From the NCBI GenBank assembly GCA_002307215.1, contig DBTU01000049.1, forward strand, positions 137,065 through 201,064: 64,000 nucleotides of DNA, written 5' to 3'. Of this stretch, positions 42,787 to 51,088 are shown one piece after another. A model generated the notes under the pieces. It had not been told where the DNA came from. It ran no database searches and saw only the letters and a program-made list of their open reading frames with translations. Position 1 is the stretch's first letter, and each line of letters begins with the position of its first letter. Origin of the DNA: Lachnoclostridium sp. UBA1308 (GTDB lineage: Bacteria; Bacillota; Clostridia; Lachnospirales; Lachnospiraceae). The translations under genes were made by a program, and so were the position numbers.

Positions 42787-43374
42787 TCAGGTTACCAACG
42801 ATGCAACCTGCTCCGCAAGCATGTCCAAATCACCGACATTCTCAATCACCTTACTGAATTCGGCCCGAAATACTTCCTCTTTACTCTGATTGGCAAATAT
42901 AATCTCAATCTTCTCATCCGAATAACCGCGTTCCTTTTTCAGACGGAGCCTTCGTTCCTCCTCCGGTGCATACACATACCATATCTCATCGCAGATATAA
43001 TCATAGCCGGCTTCTATCATAAGAGCCGTCTCGACCACAAGATAAGGAAATGCTTCCTGTTCCCTAACTGACTGTATTTCATTTATAACCGCAGTAAGCA
43101 CCTTCGGGTGTGTAATTTCATTAATCTTAAGACGCTTCTCTTTATCCTCAAAAATGATGACGGCCAACTTACTTCGGTCAATTGTGCCATCAACGCCCAG
43201 TATCTCTTTCCCGAAATAGTCTAATACTTCACCGTAGCTTGCTCCGCCCGGTTCCATCTGCTTTCTCGCAATATCATCTGTTAACAGAATATAGGCACCG
43301 TATTTTTCCTTCAGTAGCTTTGCTACCAATGATTTACCGCTGCCAATCCCGCCCGTGAGTCCTATGACTTTCAT
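42787..43374 (-). CDS. coaE: Dephospho-CoA kinase
   Basis: 195 residues. P-loop IGLTGGIGSGKSLVAKLL at the N-terminus, DDIARKQMEPGG, FGKEILGVDGTIDRSKLAVIIFEDKEKRLKINEITHP, VVETALMIEAGYDYICDEIWYVYAP and the lid RLKKERGYSDEKIEIIFANQ. The usual catalytic signatures are intact. Catalyses the last step of coenzyme A synthesis. Follows polA by 11 bp, a common order in Firmicutes. Confidence 0.95.
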   Translation of the reverse strand: MKVIGLTGGIGSGKSLVAKLLKEKYGAYILLTDDIARKQMEPGGASYGEVLDYFGKEILGVDGTIDRSKLAVIIFEDKEKRLKINEITHPKVLTAVINEIQSVREQEAFPYLVVETALMIEAGYDYICDEIWYVYAPEEERRLRLKKERGYSDEKIEIIFANQSKEEVFRAEFSKVIENVGDLDMLAEQVASLVT

Positions 43375-43385
43375 ATCAGCTCTCC

Positions 43386-46034
43386 CTATTTCGCTTCGAA
43401 CCAGTTCTTTCCTTCTTTCACCTCAGCTTCCAGAACAACCGAAAGCTCTGCTACTCCCTGCATTTCCTCAACCATAATAGCTGCAACCTTACTAACCTCA
43501 TCCTTGTGTGCTTCCACTAAGAGTTCATCATGAATTTGCAGAATAAGTCTGGAACGAAAATTTTCCTCCTTCAGTCTCCGATTCACCCGAATCATCGCAA
43601 TCTTGATGATATCGGCAGCGGTTCCTTGAATCGGTGAATTCATTGCTACTCTATCGCCAAAGGAGCGCTGCATAAAATTACTGGAGGTAAGCTCAGGAAT
43701 TGGTCTCCTGCGCCCAAACAACGTTACAGAATATCCTTCCTCTTTCGCATCAGCGACCAATTGGTCAAGATACGATTTAACCTTAGGATAGGTTTCAAAG
43801 TATTTAATAATATAGCGCTCTGCTTCTTTTCTTGTAATATTTAAGCCCTGACCGAGACCAAAGGAGCTGATACCATAGACAATACCGAAATTCACCGCCT
43901 TTGCACTGCTTCTCTGCGCCGGTGTCACTTCCTCAAACGGAATATGAAATACCTCCGAGGCAGTAATTCTGTGGATATCCTTTGCTTCCTTGTAAGCATT
44001 AATCAATCTTTCATCACCTGACATATGAGCCAGTACACGAAGCTCAATCTGGGAATAATCCGCATCCAGGAATACATAATCCTCTTCCGGTATAAACACC
44101 TTGCGAATCTGTCTACCCAGCTCCACCCTGATCGGTATATTCTGTAGGTTCGGGTCTGTACTGCTGATTCTTCCTGTCGCTGCAATCGTCTGATGGAAGC
44201 GTCCGTGAATTCTCCCGTCTTCTCCGATATAGCCTGCCAACCCGTCTGCATAGGTGGATTTCAGCTTTGTCAGCTGACGATATTCCAGTATCAGCTTCAC
44301 CGCAGGATGCTCTGCCTGAAGCTTCTCAAGGATATCTGCCGAGGTAGAATAGCCCGTCTTGGTTTTCTTACCAAACGGCAGCCTTAACTTCTCAAAGAGT
44401 ATTACTCCAAGCTGCTTCGGCGAGTTAATATTGAATTCCTCTCCCACAGTCTCATAGATGCCTTTCTCAAGCCTTTCGATACCAACCTGAAGACTATCAC
44501 CATATTCCTTCAGTGCTTCTTTATTAACCCTGATACCCCTAGTCTCCATATCATAGAGGGAATAAATCAACGGCATCTCTATCGTATCAAAAAGTGAAAG
44601 CATTCCGACTTTTGATAGCAGCTCATTTAGGTGGGTTGCTGAGCGCAGTGCTACATATGCACTGTAGCACGCATATTTAAGAAATACTTCCGGCTTCTCC
44701 TCTAGTGCATCCGCAAGCGTTGTCTTGCCAAGTAGGTCTTCCCTCGAGGGAACCGTTAGCGCTAGATAGTCTCTTGCGATATCGTCATAATGATAGGTGT
44801 CTGTCAGCGGATTTAATAAATATGCTGCGATAGAGGCATCAAACAGATGATCCTTATCGGTTGCAGTAAGATATGGCAACTGTTCCTTCAGGCCAATTAC
44901 AGACAGAAGAGAACTAACTTTAACCAGACTACTCACCTTATCGCTTAAGTACCCCTGTGTAATAAAGCCTGCACATTTAATGAAATAGACCTTTTCTTCT
45001 TCCTTACAGACTGATACTCCAAGCAGCTTACAATTCTCAACAATCATCTGAAGGCCAACCGGATGTGCCGCTTCCAGTATCAACATATTTAAAATTTTAT
45101 CTGCCTCAGCAAACTCCTCCACAAGACAGAAGGCATCTTCGGCGCCGGTCGTATGACTGACCTCCTGCTTCTGAAAACGAGATAACAAGTTCTTAAATTC
45201 CAAGCGTTTAAATAAAAGATAAACCTCTTCATTATAGATATTATCAAGTCCCGCTTCTTCTATCCGAAAATCAATTCCGCAATCCGTACATATAGTGGCC
45301 AGCTTCTGAGAAAGAAAAGCCAACTCCTTATTCTCCTTTAGCGAAGTAGTAACCTTACCGGGAGCCATCTCATCGATATGTTCATAGATGTTTTCCATCG
45401 ATTGGTAGCTTTCCATCAATTTTGCTGCCGTCTTTTCACCAATACCCGGAACTCCCGGAATATTATCGGAAGCATCGCCCATCAGACCCTTCAGGTCAAT
45501 GAACTGCTTCGGAGTTACATGATATTTTTCAATGACATCCTCAGCCAGATAATCTTCAATCTCTGTTCCGGTCCGTTTGGTCTTTGGAATCCTTATCTTA
45601 ATCTTATCCGTGGCAAGCTGTAACATATCCCTATCGCCTGAGATTAGGGATACTAAGTTCCCCTCTCTTGCAGCAGTAACGGCAAGTGTTCCCAGAATGT
45701 CATCCGCCTCAAATCCCGGTTTCTCGATCACGGTTATATTCATAGCTATCAAGACTTCCTTCAGGATCGGAACTTGCTCTCTGAGCTCCTCCGGCATTCC
45801 CTTTCTGGTTCCCTTATACTCCGAATACATCTCATGACGAAAGGTCGGATGATGCGTATCAAAGGCCACTGTCAGATAATCCGGCTTCTCCTCCTCCAGA
45901 ATCTTGAACATGATATTTATAAAACCCAGAACCGCATTGGTATGCTCTCCCTTGGAGGTAGTCATTTCGGGGAGTCCATAAAATGCTCTGTTTAAAATGC
46001 TATGTCCGTCAATCAAAACTATTTTCTTGTTCAT
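43386..46034 (-). CDS. polA: DNA polymerase I
   Basis: 882 residues. N-terminal 5'-3' exonuclease (about 1-290: VLIDGHSILNRAFYGLP, VAFDTHHPTFRHE, GFEADDILGTLA, DLKGLMGDASDNIPGVPGIGEKTAAKL), a central 3'-5' exonuclease-like region (about 300-480), and the polymerase domain with motifs A (DYSQIELRVLAHMSGDE), B (RSSAKAVNFGIVYGISSFGL) and C (LQIHDELLVEA). In the central domain the catalytic D-x-E is missing (LMLIEAAHP... reads without the acidic pair), so proofreading is probably lost, as in Bacillus-type Pol I. Repair and Okazaki-fragment processing. Confidence 0.95.
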   Translation of the reverse strand: MNKKIVLIDGHSILNRAFYGLPEMTTSKGEHTNAVLGFINIMFKILEEEKPDYLTVAFDTHHPTFRHEMYSEYKGTRKGMPEELREQVPILKEVLIAMNITVIEKPGFEADDILGTLAVTAAREGNLVSLISGDRDMLQLATDKIKIRIPKTKRTGTEIEDYLAEDVIEKYHVTPKQFIDLKGLMGDASDNIPGVPGIGEKTAAKLMESYQSMENIYEHIDEMAPGKVTTSLKENKELAFLSQKLATICTDCGIDFRIEEAGLDNIYNEEVYLLFKRLEFKNLLSRFQKQEVSHTTGAEDAFCLVEEFAEADKILNMLILEAAHPVGLQMIVENCKLLGVSVCKEEEKVYFIKCAGFITQGYLSDKVSSLVKVSSLLSVIGLKEQLPYLTATDKDHLFDASIAAYLLNPLTDTYHYDDIARDYLALTVPSREDLLGKTTLADALEEKPEVFLKYACYSAYVALRSATHLNELLSKVGMLSLFDTIEMPLIYSLYDMETRGIRVNKEALKEYGDSLQVGIERLEKGIYETVGEEFNINSPKQLGVILFEKLRLPFGKKTKTGYSTSADILEKLQAEHPAVKLILEYRQLTKLKSTYADGLAGYIGEDGRIHGRFHQTIAATGRISSTDPNLQNIPIRVELGRQIRKVFIPEEDYVFLDADYSQIELRVLAHMSGDERLINAYKEAKDIHRITASEVFHIPFEEVTPAQRSSAKAVNFGIVYGISSFGLGQGLNITRKEAERYIIKYFETYPKVKSYLDQLVADAKEEGYSVTLFGRRRPIPELTSSNFMQRSFGDRVAMNSPIQGTAADIIKIAMIRVNRRLKEENFRSRLILQIHDELLVEAHKDEVSKVAAIMVEEMQGVAELSVVLEAEVKEGKNWFEAK

Positions 46035-46057
46035 ATGATAGGAAACCTTCCTTCTAC

Positions 46058-46549
46058 TTAATATTGCTTATTATAATCAATAATCGGCAGTGGTACAACA
46101 TCAATTCCCTGCTGGCTGTAATATAACTCTAATTGTGCATTTACATAGTCCGCTCTCTCGTCCCGAAACATCCTTATTATAGTATAATGCTCCTTTGATA
46201 AAACATTGGGCTCTTCTTTTACCTCAACGTATCTGATACTCAGAATAAATGCAAACGTCAGTATAGCTACAATTAAAATCGTTATCTTGCGGTAATATGT
46301 ATATTTGGCATGTAGAATTCTGTCCTCGGCTCTATTTATTTTGGTAGCCAGATCATTTTTAAAATTTGTGGACAGATTCTTATCCTCATCCAGCTGTTTC
46401 ATGGCTGTCAGTAGCGTGTAATAAAACTCAAGTTCCTCGCTACAATTCGCACAAGAATCAATATGCTGAAGAAATTCATCCATTTCCTTGATGCTCAGTT
46501 TATTATTAATAAACGGCGTTATCATATTTTGAACTTTGTTACATGTCAT
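46058..46549 (-). CDS. Anti-sigma-factor-like zinc-finger membrane protein
   Basis: 163 residues from the ATG at 46549 (GAGGGGG 9-10 nt upstream). N-terminal zf-HC2/ZAS domain: CNKVQNMITPFINNKLSIKEMDEFLQHIDSCANCSEELEFYY, with the H-x3-C-x2-C zinc motif; then a coiled linker, a membrane helix (about 87-105) and a ~55-residue extracytoplasmic part. This is the layout of anti-sigma factors for ECF sigma factors, but no sigma gene is adjacent: polA follows in the same direction and the tRNA lies upstream. An orphan regulator or a membrane anchor of another system. Confidence 0.8.
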   Translation of the reverse strand: MTCNKVQNMITPFINNKLSIKEMDEFLQHIDSCANCSEELEFYYTLLTAMKQLDEDKNLSTNFKNDLATKINRAEDRILHAKYTYYRKITILIVAILTFAFILSIRYVEVKEEPNVLSKEHYTIIRMFRDERADYVNAQLELYYSQQGIDVVPLPIIDYNKQY

Positions 46550-46609
46550 ATGATGCAGCCCCCTCACTTTCGTTGCAGTTATTTTCTTCTTGTTTTTCAG
46601 TTTTCATAC

Positions 46610-46638
46610 TTGTAATATAAATTAAATTGTGCTAGAAT
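46610..46638 (+). promoter_or_regulatory. tRNA-Leu promoter
   Basis: TTGTAA (46610-46615), 17-bp spacer, TAGAAT (46633-46638), 17 bp before the tRNA 5' end. Confidence 0.7.
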
Positions 46639-46655
46639 AAAATTCGTCACGAAAT

Positions 46656-46738
46656 GCGGATGTGGCGGAATGGCAGACGCAGCAGACTCAAAATCTGCCA
46701 CTCGCGAGGGTGTGAGGGTTCGAGTCCCTCTATCCGCA
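46656..46738 (+). tRNA. tRNA-Leu (anticodon CAA)
   Basis: 83-nt class II tRNA. Acceptor stem GCGGATG/TATCCGC, D arm with GGCGGAATGGCAGACGC, anticodon stem CAGA/TCTG with loop CTCAAAA (anticodon CAA, reading UUG), an extended variable arm (ACTCGCGAGGGTGTGA region) and T arm GGTTCGAGTCC. Discriminator A; the CCA end is not encoded. Confidence 0.95.
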
Positions 46739-46747
46739 GTACTTGAG

Positions 46748-46791
46748 AGTTCTTGGAATCTTTATTTTATAAGGTTTCGGGAACTTTTTTT
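46748..46791 (+). terminator. Terminator after tRNA-Leu
   Basis: AGTTCTTGGAA pairs with TTTCGGGAACT (three wobbles) around a ~17-base loop, followed by TTTTTTT on the plus strand. Confidence 0.75.
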
Positions 46792-46882
46792 AATTGAGAA
46801 TTGCCAAAATCGTAAATTGATTATAACATATATTTCATGTTTTGTATTTTCTTATTCGAATAAATTTTAGGAGGTACCAGCT

Positions 46883-47806
46883 TTGACAAAAAATGAAATG
46901 CTCCATATACTATCCGATTCATACTCCTTGAATTTCAGTGACCTTGAATTACTCTGCGAAGGTGGGTGTGTCTCATATTGTGTTTGGTGTAAGGATACTA
47001 AATACTTCTTGAAGATAATCCCCTCGGCATTTATGGATACAGCGAAGCAATCCCTCAATATTTTGCTGTATCTTGAAGAAAAGGCATTTCCCTCGCCCCA
47101 TGTAATTACAGCAACGAATGGATCTCCTTATATTGAAATAACCGAATTGGATTCTAAGACTTTCTGGGTACTATTTGACTTCATTGATGGTAGCGAACCC
47201 GAGGAGGGCGAAGATGTCGAAGCGATCGGCGCTCTTATCGGTCAGCTACACACCCTTATGCATGAATATAGGGAGCGTCTGCCGGAACACGGTAAGGAAT
47301 TTTTTGTTGACCGCTATATCAGCATTCTGAAGAAAAAGAATTACGATGATAGTAAAATTGAATTATTCCGTGAATACGGCGATCTTTTCTGGAAAAGAGT
47401 AGAAAACCTCCCGCGTGGTTTTTGTCACGGAGATTTACACAGGGGCAATCTTTTGAAGACCCCTTCCGGTAAATACTATCTTCTGGATTTTGATACCTCC
47501 TGCAATTCCTTTCCCATCTATGACATCATGATCATGTGCAATTCTACAAACTATTTTGATTATGATGAAAAAGGATATGAAAAATCAAAAAGCACCTATG
47601 ATGAATTTCTGAAAGGTTATCAGAAATATTGCTCACTCAGTGCTTTCGAATCAAAGGCCTTTTATGACTTGATCGGCATCTTTCATTACCAGCTTCAAGC
47701 TACCATCATTGAGATTTATGGACTTGATTGTGTTGACGAGGAATTTCTTGACAATCAGCTTGACTGGCTGATGAGATGGGATAAACAATGCGCCAGCTTC
47801 TTATAA
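46883..47806 (+). CDS. CotS-family kinase-like protein (APH fold)
   Basis: 307 residues starting at a TTG (46883) with AGGAGG 8 nt upstream. Aminoglycoside-phosphotransferase/choline-kinase fold: N-lobe YFLKIIP (ATP Lys), LDSKTFWVLFDFIDGSEP hinge, catalytic loop GFCHGDLHRGNLL (about 183-195) and LLDFDTSCNSFPIYDI with the metal Asp. Both catalytic motifs are intact. In sporulating Clostridia such proteins are usually annotated CotS/spore-coat kinases, but a sugar or choline kinase role cannot be excluded. Stands on the plus strand after the tRNA, tail to tail with the GGDEF gene. Confidence 0.8.
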   Translation: MTKNEMLHILSDSYSLNFSDLELLCEGGCVSYCVWCKDTKYFLKIIPSAFMDTAKQSLNILLYLEEKAFPSPHVITATNGSPYIEITELDSKTFWVLFDFIDGSEPEEGEDVEAIGALIGQLHTLMHEYRERLPEHGKEFFVDRYISILKKKNYDDSKIELFREYGDLFWKRVENLPRGFCHGDLHRGNLLKTPSGKYYLLDFDTSCNSFPIYDIMIMCNSTNYFDYDEKGYEKSKSTYDEFLKGYQKYCSLSAFESKAFYDLIGIFHYQLQATIIEIYGLDCVDEEFLDNQLDWLMRWDKQCASFL

Positions 47807-47830
47807 AGCTGGCGGGTATCAATGTCTCTA

Positions 47831-48940
47831 TTATAATATATCCTCACTGGTCATGCATCGATCATGATCGCAAACCCTATTCCTTCCGCTTCTCTTTGCA
47901 GTATACAGCGCTGTATCCGCCAACTCCTTCAAAGTCTCCAGGTTATCAGTCATATCCGGATAGATGGATAGCCCTACAGATACCGTGATTTGGATAAACT
48001 GATTATCTCCAATCGGAAATTGGTGCTTTTGTACGGCCTTATTGATATTTAAGGCTATCTCAAAGGATTGCTCCCTATTACAGCCAAAAAGCAGTGCGCA
48101 GAATTCCTCGCCACCTACTCTTGCTATTATATCCGAGGATCTGATGCTCTTTTTTAGAACCTCAGCTAATTCCTTAAGCACCAAATCTCCGATTAAGTGT
48201 CCGTATGTATCATTTATTTTCTTAAAGAAATCAATATCTACCATTAAGCAGCTCAGCTTTTCTTTATTTATCTGTACCCGCTCCATCGCCATATTCAGCT
48301 TTATATCAAATTGTCTGGTATTGGTAAGCCCTGTGAGAAAATCCTTGGTAGAATCATTTTTATATTTCTTATATAATTCATTCGTGGTTTTTACATAATC
48401 TATAAGAATGAATTCCAGTATTCCAGCTACTACAAGCATAAATGCATACTGCAGTAGAATCATAAATACATTCTCAATTTTACATAAAAGAAAATAATAG
48501 GTTACCAAAACTACCGCCATGGAGGTGATAGTTTTATATACCCACCTTTTCTTGTGATCTTTTGTGAGCCTGTCAATGATCTCATAGAGTACGATAAACG
48601 ACGCTATCTGAACAGCAGCTACCAAAACTGCAATATGGCTTTCATAAAATATTATTCTATATAAAATAATGACAATACCGGAAATGATTGACGGTATGAT
48701 ACCCCCGACAAGGGATGCTATCATTACAGCATATAATCTTAAATCCACCAGCGTATTCGCTTCTTTTATCGGTACTGAATATATGATCATAAGTACTCCG
48801 AACAGCCCGCAAAATAATCCCGATAATACTTTAAAAAGCATTGTCTTGGACTTTCTGTTGGATATATCTTTTAAAATGTGCCCTCCGACGAAGGTAACCG
48901 ATACCAGTAACAACAGATTGATAAAATACTTACTTAGCAT
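47831..48940 (-). CDS. Membrane diguanylate cyclase (GGDEF)
   Basis: 369 residues. Start set at the ATG at 48940, with AGGAGAG just upstream; a 23-residue longer frame is possible but lacks such a site. N-terminal 5-6 hydrophobic helices (about 1-190, a 5TM-5TMR_LYT-like sensor: VTFVGGHILKDI, LRLYAVMIASLVGGIIPSIISG), short linker, then GGDEF domain: DFLTGLTNTRQFD, MVDIDFFKKINDTYGHLIGD, inhibitory site RSSD and active site GGEEF (about 274). Active site and I-site are both present, so it should make c-di-GMP with product inhibition. c-di-GMP controls T4P in clostridia, and a pilus operon lies in this window; a link is inference. Confidence 0.92.
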   Translation of the reverse strand: MLSKYFINLLLLVSVTFVGGHILKDISNRKSKTMLFKVLSGLFCGLFGVLMIIYSVPIKEANTLVDLRLYAVMIASLVGGIIPSIISGIVIILYRIIFYESHIAVLVAAVQIASFIVLYEIIDRLTKDHKKRWVYKTITSMAVVLVTYYFLLCKIENVFMILLQYAFMLVVAGILEFILIDYVKTTNELYKKYKNDSTKDFLTGLTNTRQFDIKLNMAMERVQINKEKLSCLMVDIDFFKKINDTYGHLIGDLVLKELAEVLKKSIRSSDIIARVGGEEFCALLFGCNREQSFEIALNINKAVQKHQFPIGDNQFIQITVSVGLSIYPDMTDNLETLKELADTALYTAKRSGRNRVCDHDRCMTSEDIL

Positions 48941-49014
48941 AACTCTCCTCATCTTAAGTAGTCCGTCTTCTTTTTTATTATATATGAACCAAAGAGGTGA
49001 TGCAATCATTGTTT

Positions 49015-49050
49015 AAAGAAAGCGCTATCCTTTCGGACAGCGCTTTCTTA
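49015..49050 (-). terminator. Terminator after Nudix gene
   Basis: 15-bp stem with one wobble (AAGAAAGCGCTATCC / GGACAGCGCTTTCTT) around a GAAA tetraloop on the minus strand. The T-rich tail TTTCTTT follows; it is nearly symmetric and may act both ways. Confidence 0.8.
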
Positions 49051-49055
49051 TTGTG

Positions 49056-49508
49056 TTAAAAATATTTCTTATTCCCCCATAGGTTACTTTTCTTAAGCTC
49101 CAAATATTCATTGTAGGCCCGCTCAAGTATTTGCTTTTCGTTCGCAAATTTAAGCATATGATAGGCTTCATGAAATTTGTAATAACCGGAGTCCATAAAA
49201 AACTCTTCTCTTTGTGGTTTGCTGTAATAGCTATCAGACATCATTAAATACCAATGAACATCCTTTAATACTGTATTTTGTGGTGTGCTGAAGGAATATT
49301 GACTTTTACCGATATACTTGATGATGGAAGCATCCACTCCCGCTTCCTCTAAAACCTCACGCATCGCTGTCTCTTTGTATTCTTCGCCTTCTTCAACAGT
49401 CCCTTTCGGTAGCACCCACCCTTCATATTTGTTTTTATAATTTTTATACAGTAATAAAATCTTTCCTCTGAATATAACTACACCACCACAGCTCGTTGCT
49501 TCTACCAT
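49056..49508 (-). CDS. Nudix hydrolase
   Basis: 150 residues from the ATG at 49508 (GGAGG 8 nt upstream). Nudix box G-x5-E-x7-R-E-x-x-E-E-x-G at about 33-55 (KGTVEEGEEYKETAMREVLEEAG), all metal-binding glutamates present. N-terminal strand SCGGVVIFRGKILLLYKNYKNKYEGWVLPKG. Substrate unknown; diadenosine or nucleoside polyphosphates, or RNA caps, are the common options. Last gene of the ruvA-to-nudix minus-strand run. Confidence 0.9.
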   Translation of the reverse strand: MVEATSCGGVVIFRGKILLLYKNYKNKYEGWVLPKGTVEEGEEYKETAMREVLEEAGVDASIIKYIGKSQYSFSTPQNTVLKDVHWYLMMSDSYYSKPQREEFFMDSGYYKFHEAYHMLKFANEKQILERAYNEYLELKKSNLWGNKKYF

Positions 49509-49660
49509 CGCAATGCCTCCTGCTTCTTGGTGTACCATCTATACTAAATAGCAGTATACAACAATGTGCATAAGTTTTCAACCCATTTTTATTGAATATT
49601 AACAATAAGCACAAAATCAAAATAGGTTATAACAGTAAGTTCTTCACCTGCTACATTCGC

Positions 49661-51088
49661 TTATTGTTTAAAATATGCATCAAATATCTTTTTTGCGATA
49701 GGTATTGCATAATCACTTCCGGTTCCTACATTTTCAACAATAATACTTACGACGATCTTAGGATCATCATAGGGGGCATATCCGATGAACCAGGCATGGG
49801 CTTTTCCGTTTGCATTATCAGCCGAACCGGTTTTACCTGCTGCCTTTTGCTCCATATTCTTAAGCTTAGTTCCGGTTCCGTCCGTTACTACAAGCCGCAT
49901 CATCTTCCCGATATAATTTGCTTCCTTACCTGTCATCGGCTTTGCAAGCACTTCCGGTGAGTAGCGTTTCACTGCTCCCCCGTCAGCATTCTCGATATGA
50001 TCCACAATATAGGGCTTCATCATAACGCCGTCATTCGCTACCGTCGCAGTTATCATGGCATTATGCAATGGTGTAATCAGGGTATGGCCTTGACCGATTG
50101 CTGTCTGCATCAATTCTGATACGCTTGAGGAGCCTTTCTTTAAGGTATATTTACTCTGGTTGCTTTCCATAGTAATAGGCAGGTTTTTGTTAAATGAGAA
50201 ATCCTCACATAGTGAAAAGAAACTATCTATATTCAAGCCTTTCCCGATGGAAGCAAAGGAGGTATTGCAGGATTTTGCGAAGGATTTTGGTAAGTCCACC
50301 TCTTCATGCTGCTTATTATTATAGCAATGAATTGTCATGTCCCCATATTCGACGCTGCCGTCACAGTCATATTCATAATCTTTATAGGTTGTTGGATTTT
50401 CTCTCATATACTCTAGGGCTGTCAGAATCTTGAAGGTGGAACCCGGAGGATATAGGCCCTGTGTTGCTCGGTTAATCAACGGAGACTCCTCGTCTTCATC
50501 TGCAATTAGCTCCTCCCAGGAACTGTCAATATCATTCGGGTCATAGGAGGGTTTCGATACCATTACCAGAATCTTTCCTGTAGCGGGCTCCATAACTACG
50601 ACTGCTCCACGATAATCCCCCAGTGCATCATACGCCACTTGCGATAGCTCGGCATTTAAGGTTGTCACCACATCATCCCCGGGGCATTTCTTACCGACCA
50701 GATCATCATAAGCAATCTCCAGTGCATTTACATTGGAGGTTAAAAGACGTATATTCTCTGACTGTTCAATTCCGGTCTTGCCTTTTAGAAATCTGCCAAC
50801 CACATTGGCATACACCTCACCAAATGGGTATTCCCTGATTTCATCGTCACCGTCCGTAACCGTTCTTGCAAGTGTTGCGCCGTCGGAGGACAATATATCC
50901 CCTCGGATCACTCTTTCAGCTAGAACCTCCTGACGTTTATTATAAGGACTATTAACGATATCGTCACTTTTAAATACAATAAAATAAACAAAATATCCCA
51001 TCATGAAAACAAACAATCCCAGAAAGATATATATGATTTGAAACGATGATTTTCTGTAATCCTTATTCTCATTCATTTTCATTTTCAT
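49661..51088 (-). CDS. Class B penicillin-binding protein (PBP2-type)
   Basis: 475 residues from the ATG at 51088, with CGGAGGAT just upstream, inside the end of the ftsW-like gene (20-bp overlap). Membrane helix at about 15-38, PBP dimerisation-type domain, then transpeptidase: active-site STFK in YPPGSTFKILTA (about 216), SCN in FAKSCNTSFASIG (SxN motif) and KTG in AAGKTGSAD (about 418). All three motifs are present. It is the transpeptidase partner of the SEDS protein encoded immediately upstream; short for FtsI, close to the PbpA/SpoVD-like small class B enzymes. Used for septal, elongation or spore-wall peptidoglycan. Confidence 0.92.
   Translation of the reverse strand: MKMKMNENKDYRKSSFQIIYIFLGLFVFMMGYFVYFIVFKSDDIVNSPYNKRQEVLAERVIRGDILSSDGATLARTVTDGDDEIREYPFGEVYANVVGRFLKGKTGIEQSENIRLLTSNVNALEIAYDDLVGKKCPGDDVVTTLNAELSQVAYDALGDYRGAVVVMEPATGKILVMVSKPSYDPNDIDSSWEELIADEDEESPLINRATQGLYPPGSTFKILTALEYMRENPTTYKDYEYDCDGSVEYGDMTIHCYNNKQHEEVDLPKSFAKSCNTSFASIGKGLNIDSFFSLCEDFSFNKNLPITMESNQSKYTLKKGSSSVSELMQTAIGQGHTLITPLHNAMITATVANDGVMMKPYIVDHIENADGGAVKRYSPEVLAKPMTGKEANYIGKMMRLVVTDGTGTKLKNMEQKAAGKTGSADNANGKAHAWFIGYAPYDDPKIVVSIIVENVGTGSDYAIPIAKKIFDAYFKQ

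Noticed and set aside
46670..46870. Plus-strand ORF over the tRNA
   Set aside because: It starts inside the tRNA-Leu gene and runs over its terminator.
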